Shown: piece after piece, positions 44,701 through 53,535 of the stretch
Numbering within the stretch: the first letter of the stretch is position 1
How the letters are laid out: the number at the start of each line of letters is the position of its first letter
DNA from: Solirubrobacteraceae bacterium
GTDB lineage: Bacteria; Actinomycetota; Thermoleophilia; Solirubrobacterales; Solirubrobacteraceae
DNA length: 64,000 nucleotides
NCBI GenBank assembly: GCA_030447505.1
Contig: JAUJOT010000002.1
Coordinates: forward strand, 372,001-436,000
Reading direction: 5' to 3'
Position numbers and translations under genes: made by a program
The notes under the pieces: model-generated
Database searches by the model: none
The model's input: the letters and a program-made list of their open reading frames with translations, nothing else
Told to the model about the DNA's origin: nothing

Positions 44701-45465
44701 ATGCGGACGGTCATCCTGGCTGGGGGCATGGGAACCCGCTTCGCCGAGGAGACCGACCTGCGGCCGAAGCCGATGATCGAGATCGGCGGCCGGCCCCTTC
44801 TGTGGCACATCATGAAGCGCTACGAGCAGTACGGCTTCAGCGAGTTCATCGTCGCGCTCGGCTACAAGGGCGACGCGATCAAGAGCTACTTCCGGACCTA
44901 CCACGATCTGCGCGGCAGCATGATCGTCGACCTCGCGTCGGGCAGGGTCGAAGCCGAGGAGCCGGAGGCCGAGCACTGGCTCGTCCAGCTCAGGGACACA
45001 GGAGAGTTCACGAACACCGGCGGCCGCGTCAAGCGCCTGGAGCCGTGGCTCTCCGAGGGGACGTTCATGCTCACCTACGGCGACGGCCTCGCCGACGTCG
45101 ATCTCGACGCACTGCTGCGATTTCACCGCGACAGCGGCCGCATCGCGACGATTACCGCGGTGCGCCCGCCGGCGCGCTTCGGCGCGCTCGTCTTCGACGG
45201 CGACGAGATAACGCGCTTCCGCGAGAAGGCGCCGACCGGGGAGGAATGGATCAACGGCGGCTTCATGGTCTTCGAGCCCGCCCTCTTCGACTACCTGGAC
45301 GCGGACAGCACGAGCCTCGAGGTCGACGCGCTCGAGCGGCTGGCCTCCGACGGGCAGCTCGTCGGCTACCGCCACGAAGGCTTCTGGCGCTGCATGGACA
45401 CGCTCAACGACAAGCGCGTGCTCGAGCGGCTCTGGCAGGACGGGGAGCGCCCGTGGCTGGGATGA
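44701..45465 (+). CDS. rfbF: Glucose-1-phosphate cytidylyltransferase
   Basis: A 254-residue nucleotidyltransferase making CDP-glucose from CTP and Glc-1-P. 'VILAGGMGTRFAEETDLRPKPMIEIG' is the nucleotide-binding and catalytic loop; 'YGDGLADVD' holds the metal Asp; 'EEWINGGFMVFEP' and 'FWRCMDTLNDK' are typical of RfbF. Together with rfbG it supplies CDP-4-keto-6-deoxyglucose for a deoxysugar. No rfbH-like (3-dehydratase) gene was recognised in the window. Confidence 0.95.
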   Translation: MRTVILAGGMGTRFAEETDLRPKPMIEIGGRPLLWHIMKRYEQYGFSEFIVALGYKGDAIKSYFRTYHDLRGSMIVDLASGRVEAEEPEAEHWLVQLRDTGEFTNTGGRVKRLEPWLSEGTFMLTYGDGLADVDLDALLRFHRDSGRIATITAVRPPARFGALVFDGDEITRFREKAPTGEEWINGGFMVFEPALFDYLDADSTSLEVDALERLASDGQLVGYRHEGFWRCMDTLNDKRVLERLWQDGERPWLG

Positions 45466-45487
45466 CGAACCGTCGCGCGTCGTAGAT

Positions 45488-45514
45488 CCTCCCCGCCGCG
45501 ATCGGCGGCGGAGG
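45488..45514. terminator. GC-rich hairpin between convergent rfbF and fkbM-like genes
   Basis: CCTCC and CCGCCG on the left pair with CGGCGG and GGAGG on the right around a CGAT loop with a single bulged C: an 11-bp stem in the 59-base gap where two genes converge. No T run. It is a good candidate for a two-way terminator. Confidence 0.45.
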
Positions 45515-45524
45515 GCGCCGGGAG

Positions 45525-46520
45525 TCAGCGCGGCCGGCGCGCCGGCTGCGCCAGGATGTCGACGTGGGGGTCGAGGGAGTCGTTGCGCTCGAGCCGGAAG
45601 CTGAGGGGATCGAACGGGTGCGTTCCGCGGTCGTCGACCAGCGAGAACGAGTAGTCGCCGAGCGAGCGCAGAAGCTCGGCGAGCTGCGCCAGCGTCCAGC
45701 CGGCCACGCGCGCGGCGCGCTCGTTGAACTCGAACACGATCAGCGGCGACGCCTCGGCGATCGTGTTGCGAGCACCGCGCAGGACGTCGAGCTCGTGCCC
45801 CTCGACGTCCACCTTGACGAGGTCGGGCGCCGGTTGCACCTCGCCCGTCGAGATCAGCGTGTCCAGCGTGCGCAGCTCTACTCGCTGCGCGTCTCCTGCG
45901 ACGTGCTCGGGGTGCATCGTGGCGATCCCCGAGTGCCTCCTGTCATACGTGATCTCGATCGAGCCGTTCGCCGCCCCGAGCGCAACCCTGAGCGGCGTCA
46001 CGTGCGCGTAGTCGTTGAGGGACTTGCACAGCGTCAGCAGCTCGTACGTCTCGGGCACCGGCTCGAAGGCCCAGACCCGCCCGCTCGGCCCGACGCACTG
46101 CGCCATCACGGCGGTGAAATAGCCGAGGTTCGCGCCGACGTCGATCGCAGACTGCCCCGGGAGCAGGATCTTGCGGATGCACGCTTCGACATGCGGGTCC
46201 CACACGCGCCTGGTGAAGCACGTCCAGCCGACGGTCTCTGAGACCAGCAGCCCCTCCTCCGGGCGGATCGCCAGCCAAGCTCCGTTCGCCATCGTGCAGG
46301 CGAAGGGCATATGCGCGCGAAGGCCGACCTCGTGCAGGAGGCGCAGCAGCCTGTGCTTACCGCGATGGTCGGGGATCGAGTCGGAGTATTCGCGGTAGGC
46401 CCGCGCCCACAGCGGCGCCACGGCGACGCGCGAGGCCGACGGTGCACGCGACGAACGCGCGAGCAGGCCTCGACGCAGCCCGGGCCTGACCTTTGCGGCG
46501 CTGCGCGGCGCGTCCTTCAA
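45525..46520 (-). CDS. FkbM family methyltransferase
   Basis: About 331 residues. The SAM-binding core is 'AIDVGANLGYFTAVMAQCVG', followed by 'VWAFEPVPETYELL', 'LVKVDVEGHELDVLRGA' and 'LIVFEFNE', the full FkbM set. The family O-methylates sugars and polyketides. The start is uncertain: a TTG at 46520, just after the stop of the upstream methyltransferase gene, is chosen over a longer frame that overlaps it. It probably methylates the glycan made by this locus. Confidence 0.86.
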   Translation of the reverse strand: MKDAPRSAAKVRPGLRRGLLARSSRAPSASRVAVAPLWARAYREYSDSIPDHRGKHRLLRLLHEVGLRAHMPFACTMANGAWLAIRPEEGLLVSETVGWTCFTRRVWDPHVEACIRKILLPGQSAIDVGANLGYFTAVMAQCVGPSGRVWAFEPVPETYELLTLCKSLNDYAHVTPLRVALGAANGSIEITYDRRHSGIATMHPEHVAGDAQRVELRTLDTLISTGEVQPAPDLVKVDVEGHELDVLRGARNTIAEASPLIVFEFNERAARVAGWTLAQLAELLRSLGDYSFSLVDDRGTHPFDPLSFRLERNDSLDPHVDILAQPARRPR

Positions 46521-46528
46521 CGCGCCGC

Positions 46529-47368
46529 TCAGGGCTCGGGCGACCGGAGCACGGTGATCACGTCGTCGTTCGTGCGGACGCCGAAGCGTCCGTTGCTCCA
46601 CGAGTCGAACTGGCGCGCGACCTCCAGGCCGCGCTCGCGTGCGAGCCGCGCGAACAGCAGCGCCGTCATCGGGCTCCGCCAGCCCGGGAAGCGCTGCAAG
46701 CGGCCGGAGTGGTGGATCACGGCGGTGCCCCCGGGGCGCAGCACGCGCGCGACCTCGGCGATGTACGAGGCCACGTCCACGGGGGCGATATGCACGAACA
46801 CGTCGAATGACCAGACGAAGTCGATCGAGGCGTCCTCGACGCCGGGAATCCCCCCACCCTCGCTCAGAACGTAATCGACGTTCTCGGCGTCCCCGAGCCG
46901 CTCCCTGCAGAGCTCGAGCGCGCGCTGCGTGACGTCCACGAGCACCAAGCGTTCGGCCAGCGGTTGGAGAACCTCACTCCACCTCCCGCCTCCCGGACCG
47001 ATCTCGAGGATCGCGCGCGCGTCGCCGATGTTCGACAGCAAGACCTCGTCGACGAGGGTCGCCTTCCATTGCTCGGGCTCGTCGGTGTCATTCCATTCGT
47101 CGCCTCTCTGCGACCAGTCCCAAGCGCTCCAGATGGCGCGGTTCTCGCCGGGCGAATGGCCCGAGTACGCGCGGTGTGCGGGGCCGAGGACACCCTGGGC
47201 GCCCTCGATCTTCAGCAGCTGAGCCTCGATGCTGTCCGATGTCTCGTCCAATCGCCGCGCAGCGACGGTCGCCAGATACCGCATCGGGGCGAGCGCGCTA
47301 TACAGCAGTCCGAACTGCTCGTAGCGCGACCGATACTTCCGTGTGCGTTCGGCGATCGCTGCACGCAT
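46529..47368 (-). CDS. Class I SAM-dependent methyltransferase
   Basis: A 279-residue methyltransferase with motif I 'ILEIGPGGGRWSEVLQPL', acidic loop 'LVLVDVT', motif II/III 'VEDASIDFVWSFDVFVHI' and 'VARVLRPGGTAVIHHSG'. The first 90 residues are helical. It precedes the FkbM gene on the same strand, likely as a two-gene operon. The target is unknown; sugar methylation is inferred from location. Confidence 0.88.
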   Translation of the reverse strand: MRAAIAERTRKYRSRYEQFGLLYSALAPMRYLATVAARRLDETSDSIEAQLLKIEGAQGVLGPAHRAYSGHSPGENRAIWSAWDWSQRGDEWNDTDEPEQWKATLVDEVLLSNIGDARAILEIGPGGGRWSEVLQPLAERLVLVDVTQRALELCRERLGDAENVDYVLSEGGGIPGVEDASIDFVWSFDVFVHIAPVDVASYIAEVARVLRPGGTAVIHHSGRLQRFPGWRSPMTALLFARLARERGLEVARQFDSWSNGRFGVRTNDDVITVLRSPEP

Positions 47369-47490
47369 CGGCGGGAGTATCGCAGCGCCCGCGCGGGCGC
47401 TGGCTCCCCCGACGGTCTAGTGGACAACGCGCGGCCGGTTCGCCAGACTCGTGCGCCGATGGTCGAGCCGGATATCACGCGCGGGATGGC

Positions 47491-48438
47491 ATGGACGGCT
47501 CGTGGCGGCGCCGAGTCGTGCTCAAAGGGCCTTCCGAACTGAACAGCGCCAAGACGGCAAAGAGAGCCCGGGCCGGGGAGCTACGTCTGGGACTCGAGGC
47601 TTCGTCTGCGGGCGCGGCCGATGTCCCGGCGCTGACCGTCATCGAGCCGCCGCGCGGCTGGGGCTTCTTTCCGATCCGTGAGATATGGGCGTACCGGGAG
47701 CTCTTGTACTTCCTCGTATGGCGCGACCTGAAGCTGCGCTACAAGCAGACCGCCCTGGGCGTGATCTGGGTCGCGTTGCAACCGATCGCTCTCGCCGCCA
47801 TGTTCACGATCGTGTTCAGTCGCTTTCTCTCGGCTCCATCGCAGGGACTGCCGTACCCCGTGTTCGTGCTCGCCGCTCTCGTGCCCTGGCAGCTCTTCGC
47901 GGGCGCGATCGTGCGCTCGAGCCTGAGCCTCGTGGCCAACGAGCACCTGCTCACGAAGATCTACTTCCCCCGCATCCTCATCCCGCTGGCGGCGGTGCTG
48001 ACGGCCTCGGTCGACATGATCTTCACGCTGCTCGTGCTGACCGGCGTCCTCATCTACTACGGCGTCGGCGTTTCGACGACCGCGCTGTTCCTGCCGCTGC
48101 TCGTGGTGCTCGTACTTCTCGCGGCGATCTCGACCGGTGTGCTGCTCTCGGCGCTCAACGTGCGCTATCGCGACATCCAGGCGATCGTTCCGTTTCTCAC
48201 GCAGATCTGGCTGTTCGCAACGCCGATCGCATACGCGACGACGCTCGTCCCCGACGACTGGCGCTGGCTCTACGACCTCAACCCGATGGTGGGGGTCGTC
48301 CAGGGATTCCGCTGGGCGATCGCCGGCGGCGACTTCCCGCAGTCGCTGTTCGTCTCGGCCGCCGTCATCGCGGTGCTCGGCATTGTCGCGATCGTCTACT
48401 TCCGGCGTGCAGAGCGGCACTTCGCCGACGTTGTTTAG
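47491..48438 (+). CDS. ABC-2 polysaccharide export permease (Wzm type)
   Basis: About 315 residues with six spans. 'LYFLVWRDLKLRYKQTALGVIWVALQP' is the classic N-terminal signature of Wzm/TagG permeases, with 'LLVANEHLLTKIYFPRILIPLA'-like central residues and 'NPMVGVVQGFRWAI' near the end. The first 60 residues are a soluble extension, and the start may instead be a GTG at 47518. The ATPase partner follows 2 bases after the stop. Confidence 0.9.
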   Translation: MDGSWRRRVVLKGPSELNSAKTAKRARAGELRLGLEASSAGAADVPALTVIEPPRGWGFFPIREIWAYRELLYFLVWRDLKLRYKQTALGVIWVALQPIALAAMFTIVFSRFLSAPSQGLPYPVFVLAALVPWQLFAGAIVRSSLSLVANEHLLTKIYFPRILIPLAAVLTASVDMIFTLLVLTGVLIYYGVGVSTTALFLPLLVVLVLLAAISTGVLLSALNVRYRDIQAIVPFLTQIWLFATPIAYATTLVPDDWRWLYDLNPMVGVVQGFRWAIAGGDFPQSLFVSAAVIAVLGIVAIVYFRRAERHFADVV

Positions 48439-48440
48439 GG

Positions 48441-49679
48441 ATGTCGGTCAGCGTCATCCGCGCGTCGGGCCTCGGCAAGCGCTACCAACTCGGCGAGCGC
48501 CGGGGAGGCCAGTCGGTCAAGGACGCGGTTGGGCGGGTGCTGCGGCGCTCCGATGAACCGCTCCGCTCGACCTTCTGGGCGCTGCGCGACGTGTCGTTCG
48601 ACGTGCACGAGGGTGAGGTCGTCGGCATCATCGGCCGCAACGGCGCCGGCAAGTCGACGTTGCTGAAGGTGCTCTCGCGGATCACCTACCCGACTGAGGG
48701 ACGTGTCGAGATCCGTGGCCGCGTGGGAAGCCTGCTCGAGGTCGGGACCGGCTTTCATCCGGAGCTGACCGGACGCGAGAACGTCTACCTCAACGGGGCG
48801 ATCCTCGGGATGCGAAGTCGCGAGCTGCAGCGCAAGTTCACCGAGATCGTCGAGTTCGCAGAGATCGAGACGTTTATTGACACGCCTGTCAAGCGCTACT
48901 CCAGTGGCATGTACGTGCGGCTGGCGTTCGCCGTCGCCGCCCACCTCGAGCCGGAGGTGCTGCTCGTCGACGAGGTGCTCTCGGTCGGCGACATCGCCTT
49001 TCAGCGAAAGTGCCTGGGCAAGATCGAGGAGGTGGCGCATCAGCAGCGAACGGTCCTGTTCGTCAGCCATCAGATCGACTCGATTCAGCAGCTGTGCCAG
49101 CGCGTCCTGCTGCTCGCGTCCGGCCAGGTCCAGGCGTTCGGGCCCACGCAGGACGTCATCGGCGCGTATCTGAGCGACGCCGCCTCTTCCTCCGACGGCG
49201 ACTTCGATCTTTCGGCCCATCCCACGCGCGCCGTCCACCACACGCCGGTGATCCGCCGATTGCGGCTCTACGCCGACGACGGAACCATGACCACCAGGTA
49301 TGCGCCCCACGATCCGATGGTCGCCGAGATCCTCGTAGAGCCTCCTCACCTGCTCCGTGAGCCGATCGTCGGGATCGGAGTGTCGGACCATTTCGGGCGA
49401 CGTATCTTCACGGTCGCATCGTTCTTCGAGCCGGAGGGACTCGAACCGATCAAGGACCTCTCCCTGATCCGCTGCCGGATCCCCGAGCTGCGGCTCGGCA
49501 GCGGGCGCTACCTGCTCAGCGTCAGCGTGCAGGACCGTTACCACGGGGAACTCGACGGGCTCGAGAACATCGCGGAGTTCGAGGTCTACTGGCAGAACAG
49601 CTACGGGACGGGCGAGCCGTATCGGCCCGTATTCGGGCCTGTCTTGAGCAGCTCGCAGTGGGAGCGTATGGACCCGTGA
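48441..49679 (+). CDS. Polysaccharide ABC exporter ATPase with C-terminal domain (Wzt type)
   Basis: A 412-residue ATPase. Walker A 'GRNGAGKST' is at 65-73, the TagH/Wzt motif 'EVGTGFHPELTGREN' follows, the signature is 'YSSGMYVRLAFAVA' and Walker B 'VLLVDEVLSVGD'. Residues 250-412 form a beta-sandwich like the O-antigen binding domain of Wzt, which would recognise the capped glycan. The stop overlaps the first glycosyltransferase gene by 4 bases (GTGA). Confidence 0.93.
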   Translation: MSVSVIRASGLGKRYQLGERRGGQSVKDAVGRVLRRSDEPLRSTFWALRDVSFDVHEGEVVGIIGRNGAGKSTLLKVLSRITYPTEGRVEIRGRVGSLLEVGTGFHPELTGRENVYLNGAILGMRSRELQRKFTEIVEFAEIETFIDTPVKRYSSGMYVRLAFAVAAHLEPEVLLVDEVLSVGDIAFQRKCLGKIEEVAHQQRTVLFVSHQIDSIQQLCQRVLLLASGQVQAFGPTQDVIGAYLSDAASSSDGDFDLSAHPTRAVHHTPVIRRLRLYADDGTMTTRYAPHDPMVAEILVEPPHLLREPIVGIGVSDHFGRRIFTVASFFEPEGLEPIKDLSLIRCRIPELRLGSGRYLLSVSVQDRYHGELDGLENIAEFEVYWQNSYGTGEPYRPVFGPVLSSSQWERMDP

Positions 49680-50890
49680 TCCTTCGCGGGCCGCTGCAGG
49701 CCGGCGTGCGCACGAACATGGCGCGCGCGGAGACGCGCCTGAGGCAGGGGTGGGCGCGTAACCGGATGCGCCGCACGTCCGCCCCGCGCGTGCTGGTCGT
49801 CGACGTCGTCATACCCGCCCACGATCGCGGCGCCGGCCATCTGAGGCTCACGTGGATCCTGCGCCTGCTGCGCTCGCTGGGTTGCCACGTGACGCTGTTC
49901 ACGACGCACCAGCGCGTTCGGCGCGACCCATACACCAAGCAGCTCGAGCGGCTCGGGATCGAGGTGGAGCTGAGCGCCGCTTCGTTCGAGGCGTTCGCGG
50001 CGACGCGTCGCGGGATCTACGACCTCGTCCTCCTGAGCGGCGCCGACGCGGCGGCTTCCGTGATCGACGATGCGCGCCGCGCCTTCCCCCAGGCCAGCAT
50101 CGTCTACGACAGCATCGACCTACACTTCGTGCGCCAGGGACGCAGGGCCGAGGTCGTGGGCGGCCCGAGCGAGCGCGACTACTGGCACGCGAAGGAGCTC
50201 GAGTGCATCCAGCGCAGCGACGTGACCGCAACCGTCACAGAGACAGAGGCGGAGATCGTGCGCTCGCTCGTGCCCACGGCACGAACGGTCGTCCTTCCGG
50301 TCGCCTACGAGCCGGACCCGGCACCGCGGCTGCCCTTCGACGCCACGAGCGACCTGCTGTTCATCGGCGGTTTCCTGCACGACCCGAACATAGACGCGGT
50401 GCAGTACTTCGCGCGCGAGGTGCTCCCCCTGGTAACCGACGAGGTCGACGCTCGCCTCTGGGTGATCGGCCAGCATCCCCCGGAGGAGATCCGCGCGCTG
50501 GAGTCGGGGTCGATCGTGGTGACCGGGCACGTGCCGGATGTCGAACAGCATCTGCGGCGAGCGCGCGTCTTCGTATCGCCGGTCCGCTACGGCGCCGGGA
50601 TGAAGGGCAAGAACGTGCACGCGATGGCCCACGGGCTTCCGCTCGTCACGACGACGATCGGCGCCGAGGGCATGGACCTGGTGGACGGGCAGCACGCCCT
50701 GATCCGCGATGGACTCGAGGCGTTCGCCGCCGCAGTCGTCGCGCTGTACCGCGACCCGGCGCTGTGGGCGCACCTCTCGGCGAGCTCTCGGGAACTCGTG
50801 CGAACGCGCTGGACCCCCGCGGCGATGCGCGCGAGACTCGCCGACCTGCTCGCCGCGACGGCCCGGTCGCGAGGCGCGCGCCGGCCGTGA
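49676..50890 (+). CDS. GT4-type glycosyltransferase 1
   Basis: A 404-residue GT-B enzyme starting at a GTG that overlaps the wzt stop. 'VLVVDVVIPAHDRGAGHLRL' marks the N-terminal domain; 'LLFIGGFLHDPNIDAVQYF', 'GHVPDVEQHLRRARVFVSPVRYGAGMKGKNVHAMAHG' (the acceptor/donor loop; split here over several helices) and 'TTTIGAEGMDL' mark the C-terminal GT1/GT4 domain. Donor and linkage unknown. Confidence 0.85.
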   Translation: MILRGPLQAGVRTNMARAETRLRQGWARNRMRRTSAPRVLVVDVVIPAHDRGAGHLRLTWILRLLRSLGCHVTLFTTHQRVRRDPYTKQLERLGIEVELSAASFEAFAATRRGIYDLVLLSGADAAASVIDDARRAFPQASIVYDSIDLHFVRQGRRAEVVGGPSERDYWHAKELECIQRSDVTATVTETEAEIVRSLVPTARTVVLPVAYEPDPAPRLPFDATSDLLFIGGFLHDPNIDAVQYFAREVLPLVTDEVDARLWVIGQHPPEEIRALESGSIVVTGHVPDVEQHLRRARVFVSPVRYGAGMKGKNVHAMAHGLPLVTTTIGAEGMDLVDGQHALIRDGLEAFAAAVVALYRDPALWAHLSASSRELVRTRWTPAAMRARLADLLAATARSRGARRP

Positions 50891-52116
50891 GCGCGCTCGG
50901 CTCGAAGCCGCCCCCGCCCGTCGAGTTCGCGCTCGTCTCCGAGGTCGTGCCGCCGTCGTGGTCCGGGCAGGCGGTCCTGATCCGGCGTCTGCTCACCGGC
51001 CTGGACCCGCGCGCGTACTGCCTGCTCACCTCCGATCAGGGCATCTACGCCGGCGAGCACATCCAAGGGCTCGATGCGGCGTGCTACCGCTTGCCGGGGG
51101 TGCGGACCCGCTACCTACATCGCAACAAGTGGCTGTTCGCTGCATCCGCGCTCGCCGGCGCGACCATCGGCATCGCCCGCCGCGCGCTTCACATCGTGCG
51201 CGTGGTGCGGCGCGCCCGGTGTCGCGCGATCGTGGCGTTCACCGGCGACTTCCACGACCTCCCCGCCGCCTACCTCGCTTGCCGGATCATGCGGCTTCCG
51301 CTGTATGTCTACATGTGCGACTACTACTCGCACCGCGAGCTCCACGAGCCGGCGCGGCGAAGGCTGTCGCCGCACCTCGAGCGGATCGTGGTGTCGGCGG
51401 CGACCCGCGTGATCTGCGGTACCGACACGCTGGCCGATGCACTGGCGCAGCGATACGGCATCACCCCATCCGTGATCCACCACCCCGCCGATCTCTCGCT
51501 GTACGCCCTCGATGACGGTTCGCGCCCCGCGCCGTCACGTCAGGGGCGGATCGTCTATACCGGGACGATCTACGAGGCCCAGCTCGACGCGGTCCAGAAC
51601 CTGCTCGCGGCGCTCGACCAGCTTCCCGCTCGATCGGCCGCGCTGCACGTCTACGGCGGTCAGCCGGAGGAGGAGCTGCGAACCCGCGGCCTGGAGGGCC
51701 GGCTGGTCCTCCATGGGCACGCCTCCGCACAGGAGATCGCCGCGGTCCAGGAGGGCGCCGACATCCTGTTCCTCCCGCTCGCGTTCCGCTCGCACTACCC
51801 CGAGGTCATTCGCACGTCGGCGCCGATGAAGTTCGGTGAATACCTCGCGGCGGGCGGCCCGATACTCGTCCACGCTCCCGCTGATTGCTTCGTGTCGGAG
51901 TACTGCCGCCGCCACGCCTGCGCTGCCGTTGTCGACGATGCCGACCCGCAACGCCTGGTGGAGGCGATCGAGGCGCTCTGCGACGACCCGGCGTTGCGTG
52001 CGCGACTGATCCGCAACGCCCAGGAGCGGGCCCGCACCGACTTCAGCATCGACGTCGCGGCTATGAGATTCGGCGAGCTGCTGAGCCTCGAAGGGGTGCA
52101 CCGGTGCGGCCCATGA
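50887..52116 (+). CDS. GT4-type glycosyltransferase 2
   Basis: A 409-residue GT-B enzyme, GTG start overlapping the previous stop. N-terminal 'FALVSEVVPPSWSGQAVLI', central 'RIVYTGTIYEAQLDAVQNLL' and C-terminal 'LFLPLAFRSHYPEVIRTS' followed by 'MKFGEYLAAGGPILVHAP'. It is clearly paralogous to the fourth glycosyltransferase of this run. Probably acts on a lipid- or undecaprenyl-linked glycan at the inner membrane face. Confidence 0.85.
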   Translation: MSALGSKPPPPVEFALVSEVVPPSWSGQAVLIRRLLTGLDPRAYCLLTSDQGIYAGEHIQGLDAACYRLPGVRTRYLHRNKWLFAASALAGATIGIARRALHIVRVVRRARCRAIVAFTGDFHDLPAAYLACRIMRLPLYVYMCDYYSHRELHEPARRRLSPHLERIVVSAATRVICGTDTLADALAQRYGITPSVIHHPADLSLYALDDGSRPAPSRQGRIVYTGTIYEAQLDAVQNLLAALDQLPARSAALHVYGGQPEEELRTRGLEGRLVLHGHASAQEIAAVQEGADILFLPLAFRSHYPEVIRTSAPMKFGEYLAAGGPILVHAPADCFVSEYCRRHACAAVVDDADPQRLVEAIEALCDDPALRARLIRNAQERARTDFSIDVAAMRFGELLSLEGVHRCGP

Positions 52117-53462
52117 GACCCCGCACTGGGCCGCGGCGCATCCTGCTCGTCGCGATGGCCGAGAGCGTCCACACCGCGCGGTGGATCAGCCAGCTCGGCC
52201 AGGAGGGGTGGGACGTTCACCTCTTCCCCGTCTCCGCGCGCCCCGCGCATGTCGATCTGCGTCAGGTCACCGTCCATTCGGCAGCACGCCGCTGGCGACC
52301 GGATCTCGACCGCAGTGTGCGCCAGCGAGGCGTCCCCTGGCCGCTGCCGAGGGGCTGGGCGCGATTTGAGCGGATGCTGGAACAGCTGCCGCAGACGAAT
52401 CGGGCGGCGAGGCTGGCACGCGCCATCTCCTCGCTTCGCCCCGACCTCGTCCACTCGCTCGAGATGCAGCACGCGGGCTACCTGACGCTCGAGAGCCGCC
52501 GTCTGCTCACCGACGATTGCTTCCCGCCGTGGATGTACTCGTGCTGGGGCAGCGACCTGTTCTACTTCGCCCGACTGCCTGACCACGTCGAGCGCATCCA
52601 GGCGGTGCTGGCCTCGTGCGACTACCTCATCACCGACTGCGAGCGCGACCGGCGCCTCGCCTCCGGGCTTGGCTTCCGCGGCACCTTCCTCGGGATCTTC
52701 CCCGGGCCCGGCGGCTTCCACGTCGAGCGGATGCGACAGCTGCGAAGCCCGGGGCCGGCGTCCGCACGGCGCGTCATCGCACTCAAGGGCTACCACGACG
52801 AGCAGTGGGTGGGGCGCGCGCTCGTCGCCCTGGAGGCGATCCGCCGTCTCAGCGCGAAGCTCGCTGAGTACGAGGTCGTCATCTACTCGGCCGAGGAGAA
52901 CGTCCGCCACGCCGCCAAGCACATCGCGAGGACGACGGGCCTGCGGCTGTCCATCCTTCCCGAGAGCGCGCCCGGCGAGATCGTGGCGCTGATGGGCCGC
53001 GCGCGGATCGCCGTCGCCGTGAATATCAGCGACGGGACACCGAACACCATGCTCGAGGCGATGGTCATGGGCGCGCTGCCGATCCAGTCCGACACGATCT
53101 CGACCCGGGAATGGGTCACAGACGGCGAGAACGGCCTGCTCGTCGATCCCGAGGACGCCGACGACGTCGAGCGCGCGCTGCGCCGCGCCCTGGCCGACGA
53201 CGAGCTCGTCGATCGGGCCGACCGCCTCAACGAGCGGCTGACCGACGAGCGCATCGCCTACCCCGTCGTCGCGCCGCGGGTGGTCGAGGCCTACCGGCTG
53301 GTGCTCCGCGAGGCCGGCGAGAAGCAGATCCTCGCGCCCACCGGCGCGAGCGCACGCGGGCGCGCCGCCGACGGCGTTCCCGCGGGTTCGACTTCGACGC
53401 CGATGCGCCGCGCGATGACCACGGACAATGGACCGCGACACCCGGGAGAGGGTGCGCCGTGA
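52113..53462 (+). CDS. GT4-type glycosyltransferase 3
   Basis: A 449-residue GT-B enzyme with an ATG overlapping the previous stop. 'ILLVAMAESVHTARWISQLGQEGWDVHLFP' starts the N-terminal domain (shown in two conserved blocks), and the donor domain has 'YEVVIYSAEENV', 'SILPESAPGEIVALMGRARI' and 'ISDGTPNTMLEAMVMGALPI', with the E-x7-E motif typical of GT4. The last 40 residues are disordered and differ from relatives, so the true stop region may be an extension. Confidence 0.85.
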   Translation: MRPRTGPRRILLVAMAESVHTARWISQLGQEGWDVHLFPVSARPAHVDLRQVTVHSAARRWRPDLDRSVRQRGVPWPLPRGWARFERMLEQLPQTNRAARLARAISSLRPDLVHSLEMQHAGYLTLESRRLLTDDCFPPWMYSCWGSDLFYFARLPDHVERIQAVLASCDYLITDCERDRRLASGLGFRGTFLGIFPGPGGFHVERMRQLRSPGPASARRVIALKGYHDEQWVGRALVALEAIRRLSAKLAEYEVVIYSAEENVRHAAKHIARTTGLRLSILPESAPGEIVALMGRARIAVAVNISDGTPNTMLEAMVMGALPIQSDTISTREWVTDGENGLLVDPEDADDVERALRRALADDELVDRADRLNERLTDERIAYPVVAPRVVEAYRLVLREAGEKQILAPTGASARGRAADGVPAGSTSTPMRRAMTTDNGPRHPGEGAP

Positions 53463-53535
53463 CGGCTTCGCGCGCCCTCGTGCTCTGCGGCGCGGGGATG
53501 CTCGTCGACCCGTCGGCGAGGGTGGTCGCCGAGCG

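Noticed and set aside
45525-46601. Longer FkbM frame starting at 46601
   Set aside because: It would overlap the upstream methyltransferase gene by 73 bases in another frame, and its extra N-terminus is Arg/Pro shadow-like.
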